Source: Oceanicola sp. 502str15 (GTDB taxonomy: Bacteria; Pseudomonadota; Alphaproteobacteria; Rhodobacterales; Rhodobacteraceae). Taken from it: 64,000 nt of DNA. The stretch's first letter is position 1, and each line of letters starts with the position of its first letter. The notes under the pieces are model-generated. The model worked only from the letters and a program-made list of their open reading frames with translations, made no database searches and had not been told where the DNA came from. Positions 17,735 through 25,787 of this stretch are shown piece after piece. The stretch is from assembly GCF_024105635.1 (NCBI RefSeq), contig NZ_WYDQ01000001.1, positions 3,782,501 to 3,846,500 of the forward strand, written 5' to 3'. The position numbers and the translations under genes were made by a program.

Positions 17735-18577
17735 ATGACGAAGGTTGCTTTGCTCGGTGCGGGCGGAAAGATGGGCGTCAGGCTGGCGCAGAACCTGAAG
17801 CCGACGCGGTTCGAGATCGACCATGTCGAGGTGTCCGAGGTAGGGCGCAAGCGGCTGCTCGACGAGGTTGGCGTTGAGGCCGTGACCGATGGCGACAACG
17901 CGATTTCGGATGCCGATGTGGTGCTGATGGCGGTGCCCGACAGGCTGATCGGCAAGATCGCCCATGGGTTTGTAGACAAGCTCAAGCCCGGCGCGGCGGT
18001 AATCGTGCTGGATGCGGCGGCGCCCTATGCGGGCGAGATGCCCGAGCGCGATGACGTGACCTATTTCTGCACCCATCCCTGCCATCCGCATATCCTTGAA
18101 GTGCAGGCGACAGAGGCGGCGCAGAAGGATTATTTCGGCGGAATCGACGCGCCGCAGGGGATCGTCTGCGCCCTGATCCAGGGGCCGGAGGAGCATTATG
18201 CGCTCTGCGAGGAGATCGCCAAGATCATCTATGCCCCGGTGGCACGCTCGCATCGTTGCACGCTGGAAAACATTGCGGTGCTTGAGCCGGCGCTGAGCGA
18301 GACGGTGGCCGCGACGATGTGCATGGCGCTGCGCGAGGCGACCGACAAGGCGGTGGGCATGGGGGTGCCGGAAGCGGCGGCGCATGACTTTGTGCTCGGG
18401 CATCTGAAGATCGAGCTGGCGATTGCCTTCGGGATCTTCCCGGAAGGGAAGTTCAGCGATGGCGCGTTGATGGCGATTGATCAGGCCAAGAGCGTGATCT
18501 TCAAGGAGGATTGGCTGGATCAGGTGTTTTCGCTCGAGGCGGTGAAGAAGTCTGTGAAGGACATTTGCGCCGGTTGA
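17735..18577 (+). CDS. apnO: D-apionate oxidoisomerase-like protein (6PGDH/KARI-type fold)
   Basis: A 280-residue NAD(P)-dependent protein starting MTKVALLGAGGKMGVRLAQNL (Rossmann GxGGxMG), followed by ADVVLMAVPDRLIGKIA and an all-helical C-terminal domain of phosphogluconate-dehydrogenase type (ATDKAVGMGVPEAAAHDFVLGHLKIELAIAFG). This architecture, next to oiaK and a RuBisCO-like protein, matches D-apionate oxidoisomerase, which gives 3-oxo-isoapionate. It has its own strong ribosome site (AGGAGGA) 9 nt after oiaK. Confidence 0.78.
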   Translation: MTKVALLGAGGKMGVRLAQNLKPTRFEIDHVEVSEVGRKRLLDEVGVEAVTDGDNAISDADVVLMAVPDRLIGKIAHGFVDKLKPGAAVIVLDAAAPYAGEMPERDDVTYFCTHPCHPHILEVQATEAAQKDYFGGIDAPQGIVCALIQGPEEHYALCEEIAKIIYAPVARSHRCTLENIAVLEPALSETVAATMCMALREATDKAVGMGVPEAAAHDFVLGHLKIELAIAFGIFPEGKFSDGALMAIDQAKSVIFKEDWLDQVFSLEAVKKSVKDICAG

Positions 18578-18611
18578 CCGGCTTGACTCTCCGGCGGGGC
18601 GCTGCAAGGAA

Positions 18612-18623
18612 ATGGTATACCAT
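18612..18623. promoter_or_regulatory. TGGTATACCA operator palindrome upstream of the hydroxyacid dehydrogenase gene
   Basis: ATGGTATACCAT is a perfect 12-bp palindrome 29 nt before the start of the dehydrogenase gene. The same core recurs at 27453-27468. It is a likely site for a NanR-like GntR regulator. Confidence 0.65.
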
Positions 18624-18651
18624 CTGAAGCACCGCCGGGGAGGATTTGGCC

Positions 18652-19590
18652 ATGAGCAAGGTGATCGCAATCGGGAACTACAGCGAGGCCGATCTGGCCC
18701 GCATGAAGGAGACCTTCGACCCGGTTTTCCTGGCCGAGACGACCGATCTGGAAAGCCTCGACGCGGCGACCCGCGAGGGCATCACCGCTGCCGGGTTCAA
18801 GGGGCACAAGCCCTTCGGGCCGGAGGCGATGGACCTGCTGCCGAACCTCGGTGTCATCGCCAACTTCGGGGTTGGTTACGACAGTATTAACGTGGCGGCC
18901 GCTTCCGAGCGCGATATCCGTGTGACCAACACGCCCGATGTGCTCAACGATGACGTGGCCGACCTCGCCGTTGCCATGCTGCTGATGTGCGGGCGCGAGA
19001 TGGAACATGCGAGCCAGTGGGCGCGCTCCGGATCATGGGCCGAAAAGGGTGAATATCGGCTGAACCGCAAGGTCAGCGGCGGCAAGGCGGGCATTCTGGG
19101 CCTCGGGCGGATCGGGCGCGACATTGCCGACCGGCTGGCGGCCTTCAAGATGGATCTGCACTACTGGAGCCGCTCCGAAAAGGAGACGCCGGGCTGGACC
19201 TACCACGACAGCCCGACCGCGCTGGCCGCCGCCGTCGACTACCTGATCGTGGCCACGGTGGGGGGCAAGGCCACGGAAAATATCGTTTCGGCAGAGGTGC
19301 TTGAGGCACTCGGGCCGCGCGGCATCCTGATCAACATCTCGCGTGGATCGACAGTGGATGAGGAGGCGCTTTTCGCGGCTCTGGAGTCCGGCGGGATCTA
19401 TGGCGCGGGGCTGGATGTGTTCGTGAACGAGCCGAAGATCGACAGCCGGTTCTACGACTTCCCCAACGTGGTGATCCAGCCGCATCAGGGCTCGGGCACG
19501 GTGGAAACCCGCGCCGCGATGGGGCAGCTTCAGCGCGACAATATCAGTGCTTTCCTGGCCGGAAACGACCTGCTCACGCCAGTGAACTGA
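18652..19590 (+). CDS. D-isomer-specific 2-hydroxyacid dehydrogenase (glyoxylate/hydroxypyruvate reductase type)
   Basis: About 312 residues. NAD(P)-binding GLGRIGRDIA, active-site Arg in NISRGSTVDEEAL, Glu in VNEPKIDS and His in QPHQGSGT are all present. ATG at 18652 follows GGGGAGGA; a TTG at 18646 is less likely. The gene has its own operator-like palindrome and is spaced 74 nt from apnO. A role in reducing glyoxylate, hydroxypyruvate or tartronate semialdehyde made by the neighbouring pathways is inferred; if the RuBisCO-like enzyme is OiaT, its C2 product (glycolate) would tie in here. Confidence 0.9.
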   Translation: MSKVIAIGNYSEADLARMKETFDPVFLAETTDLESLDAATREGITAAGFKGHKPFGPEAMDLLPNLGVIANFGVGYDSINVAAASERDIRVTNTPDVLNDDVADLAVAMLLMCGREMEHASQWARSGSWAEKGEYRLNRKVSGGKAGILGLGRIGRDIADRLAAFKMDLHYWSRSEKETPGWTYHDSPTALAAAVDYLIVATVGGKATENIVSAEVLEALGPRGILINISRGSTVDEEALFAALESGGIYGAGLDVFVNEPKIDSRFYDFPNVVIQPHQGSGTVETRAAMGQLQRDNISAFLAGNDLLTPVN

Positions 19591-19591
19591 G

Positions 19592-19643
19592 GCCCGGACG
19601 GGCTTTGCGAAAATGCCGTTGCGCGGGGACGCGCGGCGGCATT
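19592..19643. terminator. Hairpins between converging genes
   Basis: GCCCG/CGGGC (19592-19603, followed by TTT) sits right after the dehydrogenase stop. A longer imperfect hairpin follows: AATGCCG (19612-19618) pairs with CGGCATT (19637-19643) around a GCGC/GCGC inner stem. Both genes end here from opposite sides, so a bidirectional terminator region is likely. The rest of the gap to 19757 holds only short palindromes such as GCAAATTTGC. Confidence 0.5.
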
Positions 19644-19757
19644 AACCGTGAAAAACGGGAGTCACATCCCGTGCACAACCTGTACACACCCCGTGCATAC
19701 GCAAATTTGCAGGACGCGAGAGGTTAACCGCTCGCGCGGCCCTTCGCGTGGCCTCTT

Positions 19758-20549
19758 TCACGGCGCGAGGCCGGGCCAGTCGGCCAGAAACCGGTCGCGG
19801 GTGAGGTTGCCGGGGGAGCCTTGGGTGCGCTCCTGCGCCTGGGTGAGGCGGGCGAAGACGAGGGTGCGCCCCTCCTTCTCGGCCCAGCCGACGAACCAGC
19901 CGTAGCCACGGGCATAATCGAAGCTGCGATCGGCGCGGCGGGGGTAGGCGGTGCCTGTCTTGCCGTGCAGCGCCCAACCGCCGACGGCGTGGCTTTGGGT
20001 GATGGCGCGGGTTTGCGCCATGGCCTCGGGCGAGACGGGCAGGGTGCCGGTGACGAGGCCGTTCAGGAAGGCGATTTGCTCGCGGGGGGAGATGCGCAGG
20101 GAGGAGGCGATCCATGCGCGCTCCAGCCCGTTGCTTTGGCCCGGATCGCCGGAGAAATCCGCGTTGCCGTAGGAGAGGGCGCGGAGATAGCGGGTGATCG
20201 CCTCGGCCCCAAGGGCGTGGGTGATGCGCTGCGAATACCAAACCACGGAATAGCGGAGCCAGTCGGTGGGGTCGGTGTTGCGCGTCCAGTTGGCACCGCC
20301 CCAGTCGGGATCACCGGCTTGGAAGGGCAGCACGGGGGCGTGGGGGCCGGTGAGGAAGCCCGCGTCGTAGCCGATGACGGCGAGGGCGAGCTTGAAGGTG
20401 GAGGCGGGTGTGGTGCGGGCGGTGCAATCGCCCTCCTCGCGCAGCACGGTGCCGCTCCCCGCTTCTGCGACGAGGGTGCAGAGGGTGCGGGGGGCGGCCT
20501 GCGCGGCGGGCGCGTGGGCCAGCAGGAGGGCGACGAGGAGCGCGCGCAT
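19758..20549 (-). CDS. Class D (OXA-type) beta-lactamase family protein
   Basis: A 263-residue exported serine hydrolase. The signal peptide is MRALLVALLLAHAPAAQA. All class D signature motifs are present in order: S50-T-F-K53, S101-V-V103 within SVVWYSQ, Y127-G-N129 and K197-T-G199. W-I-A-S-S-L-R-I around 146-153 fits the region carrying the conserved tryptophan. ATG at 20549 gives the leader. It lies 17 nt downstream of the denD-like gene on the same strand, so it may ride on the sugar-acid operon transcript. Whether it hydrolyses beta-lactams or is only a family relative cannot be told. Confidence 0.9.
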   Translation of the reverse strand: MRALLVALLLAHAPAAQAAPRTLCTLVAEAGSGTVLREEGDCTARTTPASTFKLALAVIGYDAGFLTGPHAPVLPFQAGDPDWGGANWTRNTDPTDWLRYSVVWYSQRITHALGAEAITRYLRALSYGNADFSGDPGQSNGLERAWIASSLRISPREQIAFLNGLVTGTLPVSPEAMAQTRAITQSHAVGGWALHGKTGTAYPRRADRSFDYARGYGWFVGWAEKEGRTLVFARLTQAQERTQGSPGNLTRDRFLADWPGLAP

Positions 20550-20566
20550 GGAGGGCGGGCGGCGCC

Positions 20567-21526
20567 TTAGGGGCGGTCGTCCTCGATGTAGTAGCGGATG
20601 TTGTCCTCGAAGCTGTCGTCGGCGGACATGCCGAGGCGCAGGGCCTTTTCGGGGCGCAGATCGAAGCGCCAGCCCTTGACGATTTCCTGGATCACCGGAT
20701 CGTCGTTCCAGGTGATGAGGGCTTCGGCCTCGGGGCCTGCCACGGCGGTCATCGCGTCGATGCACTGGCGGATGGTCCACATCCGGCCCGGAAGCTGGAC
20801 GGCGCGGTTGGGGCCGAAATCTTCGGCCGGAACTTCGGCACCGATGATGAGGTTCTCGACGCATTTGCGCGGCGAGAGGTAGTAGTGCGGGAAGCTGTCA
20901 TCGACCGGGCAGTTGGCCGCCACGCCGTTGAGCGGCTCGCGGAAGATCGACGACATGAAGGAGGAGGCGGCGAGGTTGGGCTTGCCGGGGCGCACCGAGA
21001 TGGTGGGCAGGCGGAAGGCGCGGCCGTCGATGAAGCCCTTGCGGGAGTAGTCCGTCACCATCATCTCGCCGATGGCCTTTTGCGCGCCATAGGAGGTTTG
21101 CGGGTTCAGCGAGGAGAAATCGGTGATCGGGTCGGGCGTGTCGCCGCCGTAGACCGCCATGGACGACGAGAACACCACCACCGGCTTGGTGCCGAGGGCG
21201 CGGGCGCGTTCGAGCACGTTGATGGTGCCGTGCATGTTGATGTTCCAGCCAAGGTCGAACTCGGCTTCGGCCTGACCGGAGACGATGGCGGCCAGCAGGT
21301 AGATCACATCGGTATCGGCGGTGATGGTGGCTTCCATCGAGGCGGGGTCGGTGATGTCGCATTTCACGGTGTCGACGGTGAAGGGCGCGTCGATGGCGGT
21401 GGGGGCGATCACATCGGCGAGGGTGATGCGGGAGATTTCCTTGCCGCGCAGGGTGCCCTTGGCGGCGAGGGCCTGGGCGAGTTTCTGGCCGACGACGCCT
21501 GCGCCGCCGATGATGAGGATGTTCAT
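20567..21526 (-). CDS. denD: NAD-dependent epimerase-type D-erythronate dehydrogenase
   Basis: A 319-residue SDR-epimerase fold protein: GGAGVVGQKLA for NAD binding, S-S-S near VVFSSSMAVYGG, and the catalytic pair in SYGAQK. The DFDLGWNINMHGTINVLE-type middle and PTISVRPGKPN segment are characteristic of the DenD group (formerly annotated sugar nucleotide epimerases). DenD oxidises D-erythronate to 2-oxo-tetronate, the substrate of the otnI-K-C products encoded at 11773-14407, which supports the call. It overlaps the kinase gene by ATGA. Confidence 0.82.
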   Translation of the reverse strand: MNILIIGGAGVVGQKLAQALAAKGTLRGKEISRITLADVIAPTAIDAPFTVDTVKCDITDPASMEATITADTDVIYLLAAIVSGQAEAEFDLGWNINMHGTINVLERARALGTKPVVVFSSSMAVYGGDTPDPITDFSSLNPQTSYGAQKAIGEMMVTDYSRKGFIDGRAFRLPTISVRPGKPNLAASSFMSSIFREPLNGVAANCPVDDSFPHYYLSPRKCVENLIIGAEVPAEDFGPNRAVQLPGRMWTIRQCIDAMTAVAGPEAEALITWNDDPVIQEIVKGWRFDLRPEKALRLGMSADDSFEDNIRYYIEDDRP

Positions 21527-22425
21527 TTGGGATCTCCTTGGAAGATGTCGGGCACGAGGGCGCCGGGGGCGCAGATGACCTTGGCGGCGAGCGCCATGGC
21601 GGCGCGGGCGGCCTCTTGCGGTGTTTCGTTCTGGGCCAGCCCGGCGAGGAAGCGGGCGGCGAAGCTGTCGCCTGCGGCGGTGCTGTCCACCACCTTTTCG
21701 ACCGGCTCGACGGCGATTTCGGTGATGCCCTCGGGGGTGGCAAGTGTCAGCGCGCTGGCGCCGTTCTTGACGGCGATGATCTGCGCGCCGGCCTCGCGGT
21801 AGCGGGCGATTGTGTGCTCGGGGGTGGCATCGCCGAACAGGGCGGTTTCCTCATCGAAGCTGGGCAGCACGATGGAGGCGGCAGAGGCCCCTTGGGTGAG
21901 GCCGCGCTTCATGGCGTTTTCGTTTTCCCAGAGGCGGGGGCGCAGGTTGGTATCGAAGCTCACGGTGGCGCGGGAGGAGCGCAGGGCGTTGCACAGGCGG
22001 CTGCGCTGATCGGGGGCGAGGATGGCCAGCGTGATGCCGGAAAAGTGGATCATCTCGGCCTGGGCGAAGGTGGCGGCGAGCCACTCGGTATCTTCCCCCA
22101 GCAGGCGGGCGGCGGAGTTGGAGCGCCAGTAGGAAAAGCTGCGCTCGCCGCCTTCGGTGGCGATCATGTAGAGGCCGACCGTGCGATCCGGGATTTCGCG
22201 CAGGGCCGGGGTGACGCGCTCGGCCTTCATGAAGGCGGTCATTTCGGCGGAGGTGGCATCGGTCCCGACGGCGGTGGCGTAGCTGACATCCCAGCTTTCG
22301 GGCAGGCAGCGGCGGGCATACCACGCGGTGTTGAAGGTATCGCCTGCGAAGCCGCGGCGATAGGTGTCCGGCCCGGTCTGGGCCAGCTCGACCATGCATT
22401 CACCGATGCAGAGGAAGCGGCTCAC
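21523..22425 (-). CDS. PfkB-family sugar kinase, 2-keto-3-deoxygluconate kinase-like
   Basis: A 300-residue ribokinase-fold protein with a GTG start. GGDTFNTA-like (AGDTFNTAWYARR) substrate loop near residue 28, the DTNLRPRLW segment typical of KdgK, and the catalytic DSTAAGDSFAARFLAG anion-hole motif are present. It would phosphorylate 2-keto-3-deoxygluconate or a close relative, the product of the enolase-type dehydratases and aldonate pathways here. Coupled by 4-nt overlaps to genes on both sides. Confidence 0.88.
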   Translation of the reverse strand: MSRFLCIGECMVELAQTGPDTYRRGFAGDTFNTAWYARRCLPESWDVSYATAVGTDATSAEMTAFMKAERVTPALREIPDRTVGLYMIATEGGERSFSYWRSNSAARLLGEDTEWLAATFAQAEMIHFSGITLAILAPDQRSRLCNALRSSRATVSFDTNLRPRLWENENAMKRGLTQGASAASIVLPSFDEETALFGDATPEHTIARYREAGAQIIAVKNGASALTLATPEGITEIAVEPVEKVVDSTAAGDSFAARFLAGLAQNETPQEAARAAMALAAKVICAPGALVPDIFQGDPK

Positions 22426-23264
22426 AGGATGACCTGATGCTCGGCCTGGCCGGTGGCCTCGGGGTCGAGCAGGTAGGTGCAGCCGTCTTCGGGGGCCGGG
22501 TCAGGGTCTTGCTGGATGGCGGTGGTGACGTAGAGCTGGTTTAGCTCGGGGCCGCCGAAAGCCGGGCAGGTGGTGTTCTTGCCGGGCACCGGGAGGGCGC
22601 GCAGCTCGGTGCCGTCCGGGGCGTGGACGGTGACCTTGGAGTGGCCGTATTGCGCGATCCAGAGGTTGCCCTCGCTGTCGCAGACGGCGCCATCGGGGCG
22701 GTGGGTTTCACCGGGCAGGGTGAGCCAGGGCTCGGGGTCGCCCTTGGGCCAGCCGTGCTCATCCAGCGCCACGCGCCAGATCTTGCCTTCCGGCGTGTCG
22801 GCGATCCACGCCGTGGTGCCATCGGGGGAGAAGCAGGTGCAGTTGGGGATCGACCAGTTGTCCCAAAGCTGGCGCAGTTCGCCGCGATAGTAGCGGTAGT
22901 AGGCGCCTGCCCCCTTCTCCTTCTGGCAGCCCATGGTGCCGATCCAGAAGCCGCCCTGCGGGTCGGCGCGGCCATCGTTGGAGCGGGTTGCCGGGTTGTC
23001 GGCTTCCAGTGCCACGATCTCTTCGCGCTCGCCGGAGGTGAGGTTGAAGGTGAAGAGCGCGGCGTCAGAGGCGATGAGCAGGGTGTCGCGGTCGACCCAG
23101 CCTGCGGCGGAGACGAAGTGCTGGAACTCCCATGTGAAGGTCTGGCCGCGCCGCTGGGTGTGCATGTGGTGCTTGTTGATGTCGAACCAGAAGAACTCGC
23201 CGCGCTCGGGGTGCCAGAGCGGGCCTTCGCCAAGGTTGCATTGGGTGTCGTCGTAGAGGGTCAT
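22422..23264 (-). CDS. SMP-30/gluconolactonase family protein (second copy)
   Basis: About 280 residues. ATG at 23264 is chosen since it overlaps the upstream stop (ATGA). Visible are NLGEGPLWHPERGEFFWFDI (metal Glu), RSNDGRADPQGGFWIGTMG and CTCFSPDGTTAWIADT, typical of regucalcin/gluconolactonase propellers. It is well diverged from the copy at 8133 and belongs to a different operon, so the two probably serve different lactones. Confidence 0.9.
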   Translation of the reverse strand: MTLYDDTQCNLGEGPLWHPERGEFFWFDINKHHMHTQRRGQTFTWEFQHFVSAAGWVDRDTLLIASDAALFTFNLTSGEREEIVALEADNPATRSNDGRADPQGGFWIGTMGCQKEKGAGAYYRYYRGELRQLWDNWSIPNCTCFSPDGTTAWIADTPEGKIWRVALDEHGWPKGDPEPWLTLPGETHRPDGAVCDSEGNLWIAQYGHSKVTVHAPDGTELRALPVPGKNTTCPAFGGPELNQLYVTTAIQQDPDPAPEDGCTYLLDPEATGQAEHQVIL

Positions 23265-24406
23265 AGCAGGCCTCGTTGGGAGAGGTTGCGCATGAGGGCG
23301 GAGGTGCCGAAGGTCCATTCCGGCGCCTCGGTGGAGAGGCGCACGGTGTTGGTGAGGGTGCCCAGCAGCGGGGTGGAGATGGAGACGGTGTCGCCCGGGT
23401 GGTGGGTGAAGCCCTGGCCCGGCGCGTCACGGTCCTTTACCGGGGCGAACATGGTGCCGAGGTAGAGGAAGAAGCCGTCGGGGTATTGGTGGTGGCGGCC
23501 GATGGTTTGCTGCACGATTGAGGCGGGGTCGCGGGAGATTTTTTCCATCGAGGAGCTGCCTTCGAGGGTGAAGCCATCGGTGCCGGTCACGCTCATGGTG
23601 AGGTGGGCGCGGCGCACATCGTCGAGGGAGAAACGCTCGTCGAAGAGGCGCAGGAAGGGGCCGAGGGCGGCGGAGGCGTTGTTGTCTTTCGCCTTGCCGA
23701 GCAGCAGGGCGGAGCGGCCTTCCACGTCGCGCAGGTTCACATCGTTGCCGAGGGTGGCGCCGACGATCTTTCCGGCGGAGGAGACGGCCAGCACCACCTC
23801 GGGCTCGGGGTTGTTCCAGCTCGACATCGGGTGCAGGCCGACGGCGGCGCCGTAGCCCACGGCGGCCATGGGCTGGCACTTGGTGAAGACCTCGGCATCC
23901 GGGCCGATGCCGACCTCGAGATACTGGCTCCAGAGGCCCTCCTTCTGGAGTACCTCCTTGACGGCCATTGCCTTTTCACTGCCCGGCTCGATCCCCGAGA
24001 GGCTTTCACCGATGTGGCTTTTCACGCGGGCGCGGATTTCTTCGGCGCGGTCGGCATCGCCCGCGGCGCGCTCTTCGATCACCCGCTCGACCATCGACTC
24101 GGCAAAGGTGACGCCGCTGGCCTTGATGGCCTGAAGATCCGCCGGGGCGAGCAGGCGGAGGGCGTCGGGGCCTGCGGCCTCTGTTGAGGCTTCGGCCAGT
24201 TCCTCGAAGGTGCACAGAAAGTTGCCGGGCGCGGAGCGGGCCACGCTGGCGGGGTCGGGCTGCTCGAGCAGGGCCTGCATCGTGGGGATCGCCTTGGAGG
24301 TGATGTCGATCACCCGGTCGGCCTCAAGGCGCACCACGCAGGGGCCGACTCCGGGTTTCCAGACGCGGGCGGCGAGAACCGCCTGATCGCTATTCTGCGG
24401 CAGCAT
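23261..24406 (-). CDS. Fumarylacetoacetate hydrolase-family protein (AraD1-like)
   Basis: About 381 residues from the ATG at 24406. The C-terminal FAH barrel shows metal ligands E-x-E in NNPEPEVVLAVS and Asp in GNDVNLRDVEGRSALLLGKAKD. Longer FAH proteins of this kind dehydrate or cleave 2-keto-3-deoxy sugar acids (for example 2-keto-3-deoxypentonates). The start lies inside the end of the FAD oxidase gene (17-nt overlap). A catabolic role on a 2-keto-3-deoxy acid is inferred from family and operon. Confidence 0.85.
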   Translation of the reverse strand: MLPQNSDQAVLAARVWKPGVGPCVVRLEADRVIDITSKAIPTMQALLEQPDPASVARSAPGNFLCTFEELAEASTEAAGPDALRLLAPADLQAIKASGVTFAESMVERVIEERAAGDADRAEEIRARVKSHIGESLSGIEPGSEKAMAVKEVLQKEGLWSQYLEVGIGPDAEVFTKCQPMAAVGYGAAVGLHPMSSWNNPEPEVVLAVSSAGKIVGATLGNDVNLRDVEGRSALLLGKAKDNNASAALGPFLRLFDERFSLDDVRRAHLTMSVTGTDGFTLEGSSSMEKISRDPASIVQQTIGRHHQYPDGFFLYLGTMFAPVKDRDAPGQGFTHHPGDTVSISTPLLGTLTNTVRLSTEAPEWTFGTSALMRNLSQRGLL

Positions 24407-25787
24407 TTTGCACCTCGTTTGTTGGCGGCAGAAGCTTGCCGGGGTTGAGGATGTTGCGTGGATCAAAGGCTTGCTTGATCGCGCGCATGTAGGCAAGGGC
24501 GGCGCCGTGCTCGGCTGCCATGTAGCGTTGTTTGCCAAGGCCGATGCCGTGCTCGCCCGAGACGGTGCCGCCAAGGCGCAGCGCGGTCTTGGCGAGCGCC
24601 CCGGTGAAGGCCTCGGCGCGGCGCATCTCGTCGGGGTCTGACGGGTCAACGCTGACGCCCGCATGAAAGTTGCCATCGCCGACATGGCCGATGATGGTGG
24701 AGGTCAGGCCCATCGCGACGGCGTCTTTCTGGGCTTGCAGCACCGCCTCGGCCAGCCGCGAGATCGGCACGCAAACATCGGTTGGCCAGAGGTGCTTGCC
24801 CGTGCCGAGCGCGGCGGAGGCATAATGCGCCTTGTGGCGCATGGCCCAGAGGGCGGTGCGGTCTTCTGCCTTTTCGGCCACTTGCCAGCCGGAGGCGCCG
24901 AAGTCTTCCGCGATCATCCCGAAGGTTTCGGCCTGTTCGGCCACGCTGGCGGGGGTGCCGTGGAACTCAAGGAACAGATGCGGCTCTTCCGGCAAGCCCG
25001 CGCCGGAATAGGCGTTGAAGCCCTTCACCATCATCTCGTCGAGCAGCTCGATCCGGGCCATCGGCAGGCCGGACTGGATGGTGGCGATGACGCAGTTCAC
25101 CGCGTTTTCCACCGAGTCAAAGCGGCAGGTGGCGGCGCTGGTGGCCTCGGGGATGCCCTGAAGGCGCAGGGTCAGTTCGGTGATGATGCCGAGCGTGCCC
25201 TCGGAGCCGATCAGCAGGTGGGTGAGGTCATAGCCGGTGGAGCTTTTGCGGGCCTGCGTGCCGGTGCGGATCACGGTGCCGTCGGCCATCACCGCCTCAA
25301 GGGCGAGGATGTTCTCGCGCATGGTGCCGTAGCGCACGGCGGTGGTGCCGGAGGCGCGGGTTGCGGCCATGCCGCCGATGGAGGCATCGGCGCCCGGGTC
25401 GACCGGGAACATCAGGCCGGTGGCGCGGAGTTCTTCGTTGAGGCGAAGGCGGGTGATGCCGGGCTGGACGGTGCAGTTGAGATCTTCGGGGCGGGTCTCG
25501 ATGAGCGCAGCCATGCGGTTCATGTCGAGGGAGATGCCGCCGGAGGTGCAGAGGTGTTGACCTTCGAGGGATGAGGCGGCGCCGTAGGGGACGACGGGGC
25601 AGGATTCCTCGTGGCAGATTTTCAGGATCTGGCTGACTTCATCGGTGGTTTCGGGGAAGGCGACCGCGTCTGGCAGGGTGTCGGGGTAGTAGGTTTCGTT
25701 CTGGCCGTGCTGGTCGCGCACGGCGCCGGAGGTGACGAGACGGTCACCGAGGAAGGCGAGGCGGGTGATGGCGTTTGGGATCGTCAT
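24390..25787 (-). CDS. FAD-binding oxidoreductase, GlcD/D-lactate dehydrogenase family
   Basis: A 465-residue PCMH-type FAD enzyme: VVPYGAASSLEGQ for FAD, RLNEELRATGLMFPVDPGADASIGGMAATRASG, and C-terminal HVGDGNFHAGV and GGTVSGEHGIGLGKQRYM, as in glycolate oxidase subunit GlcD and D-2-hydroxyacid dehydrogenases. It oxidises a D-2-hydroxy acid to a keto acid. No GlcE/GlcF partners are nearby, which favours a single-subunit dehydrogenase. Overlaps the LysE gene by ATGA. Confidence 0.9.
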   Translation of the reverse strand: MTIPNAITRLAFLGDRLVTSGAVRDQHGQNETYYPDTLPDAVAFPETTDEVSQILKICHEESCPVVPYGAASSLEGQHLCTSGGISLDMNRMAALIETRPEDLNCTVQPGITRLRLNEELRATGLMFPVDPGADASIGGMAATRASGTTAVRYGTMRENILALEAVMADGTVIRTGTQARKSSTGYDLTHLLIGSEGTLGIITELTLRLQGIPEATSAATCRFDSVENAVNCVIATIQSGLPMARIELLDEMMVKGFNAYSGAGLPEEPHLFLEFHGTPASVAEQAETFGMIAEDFGASGWQVAEKAEDRTALWAMRHKAHYASAALGTGKHLWPTDVCVPISRLAEAVLQAQKDAVAMGLTSTIIGHVGDGNFHAGVSVDPSDPDEMRRAEAFTGALAKTALRLGGTVSGEHGIGLGKQRYMAAEHGAALAYMRAIKQAFDPRNILNPGKLLPPTNEVQNAAAE

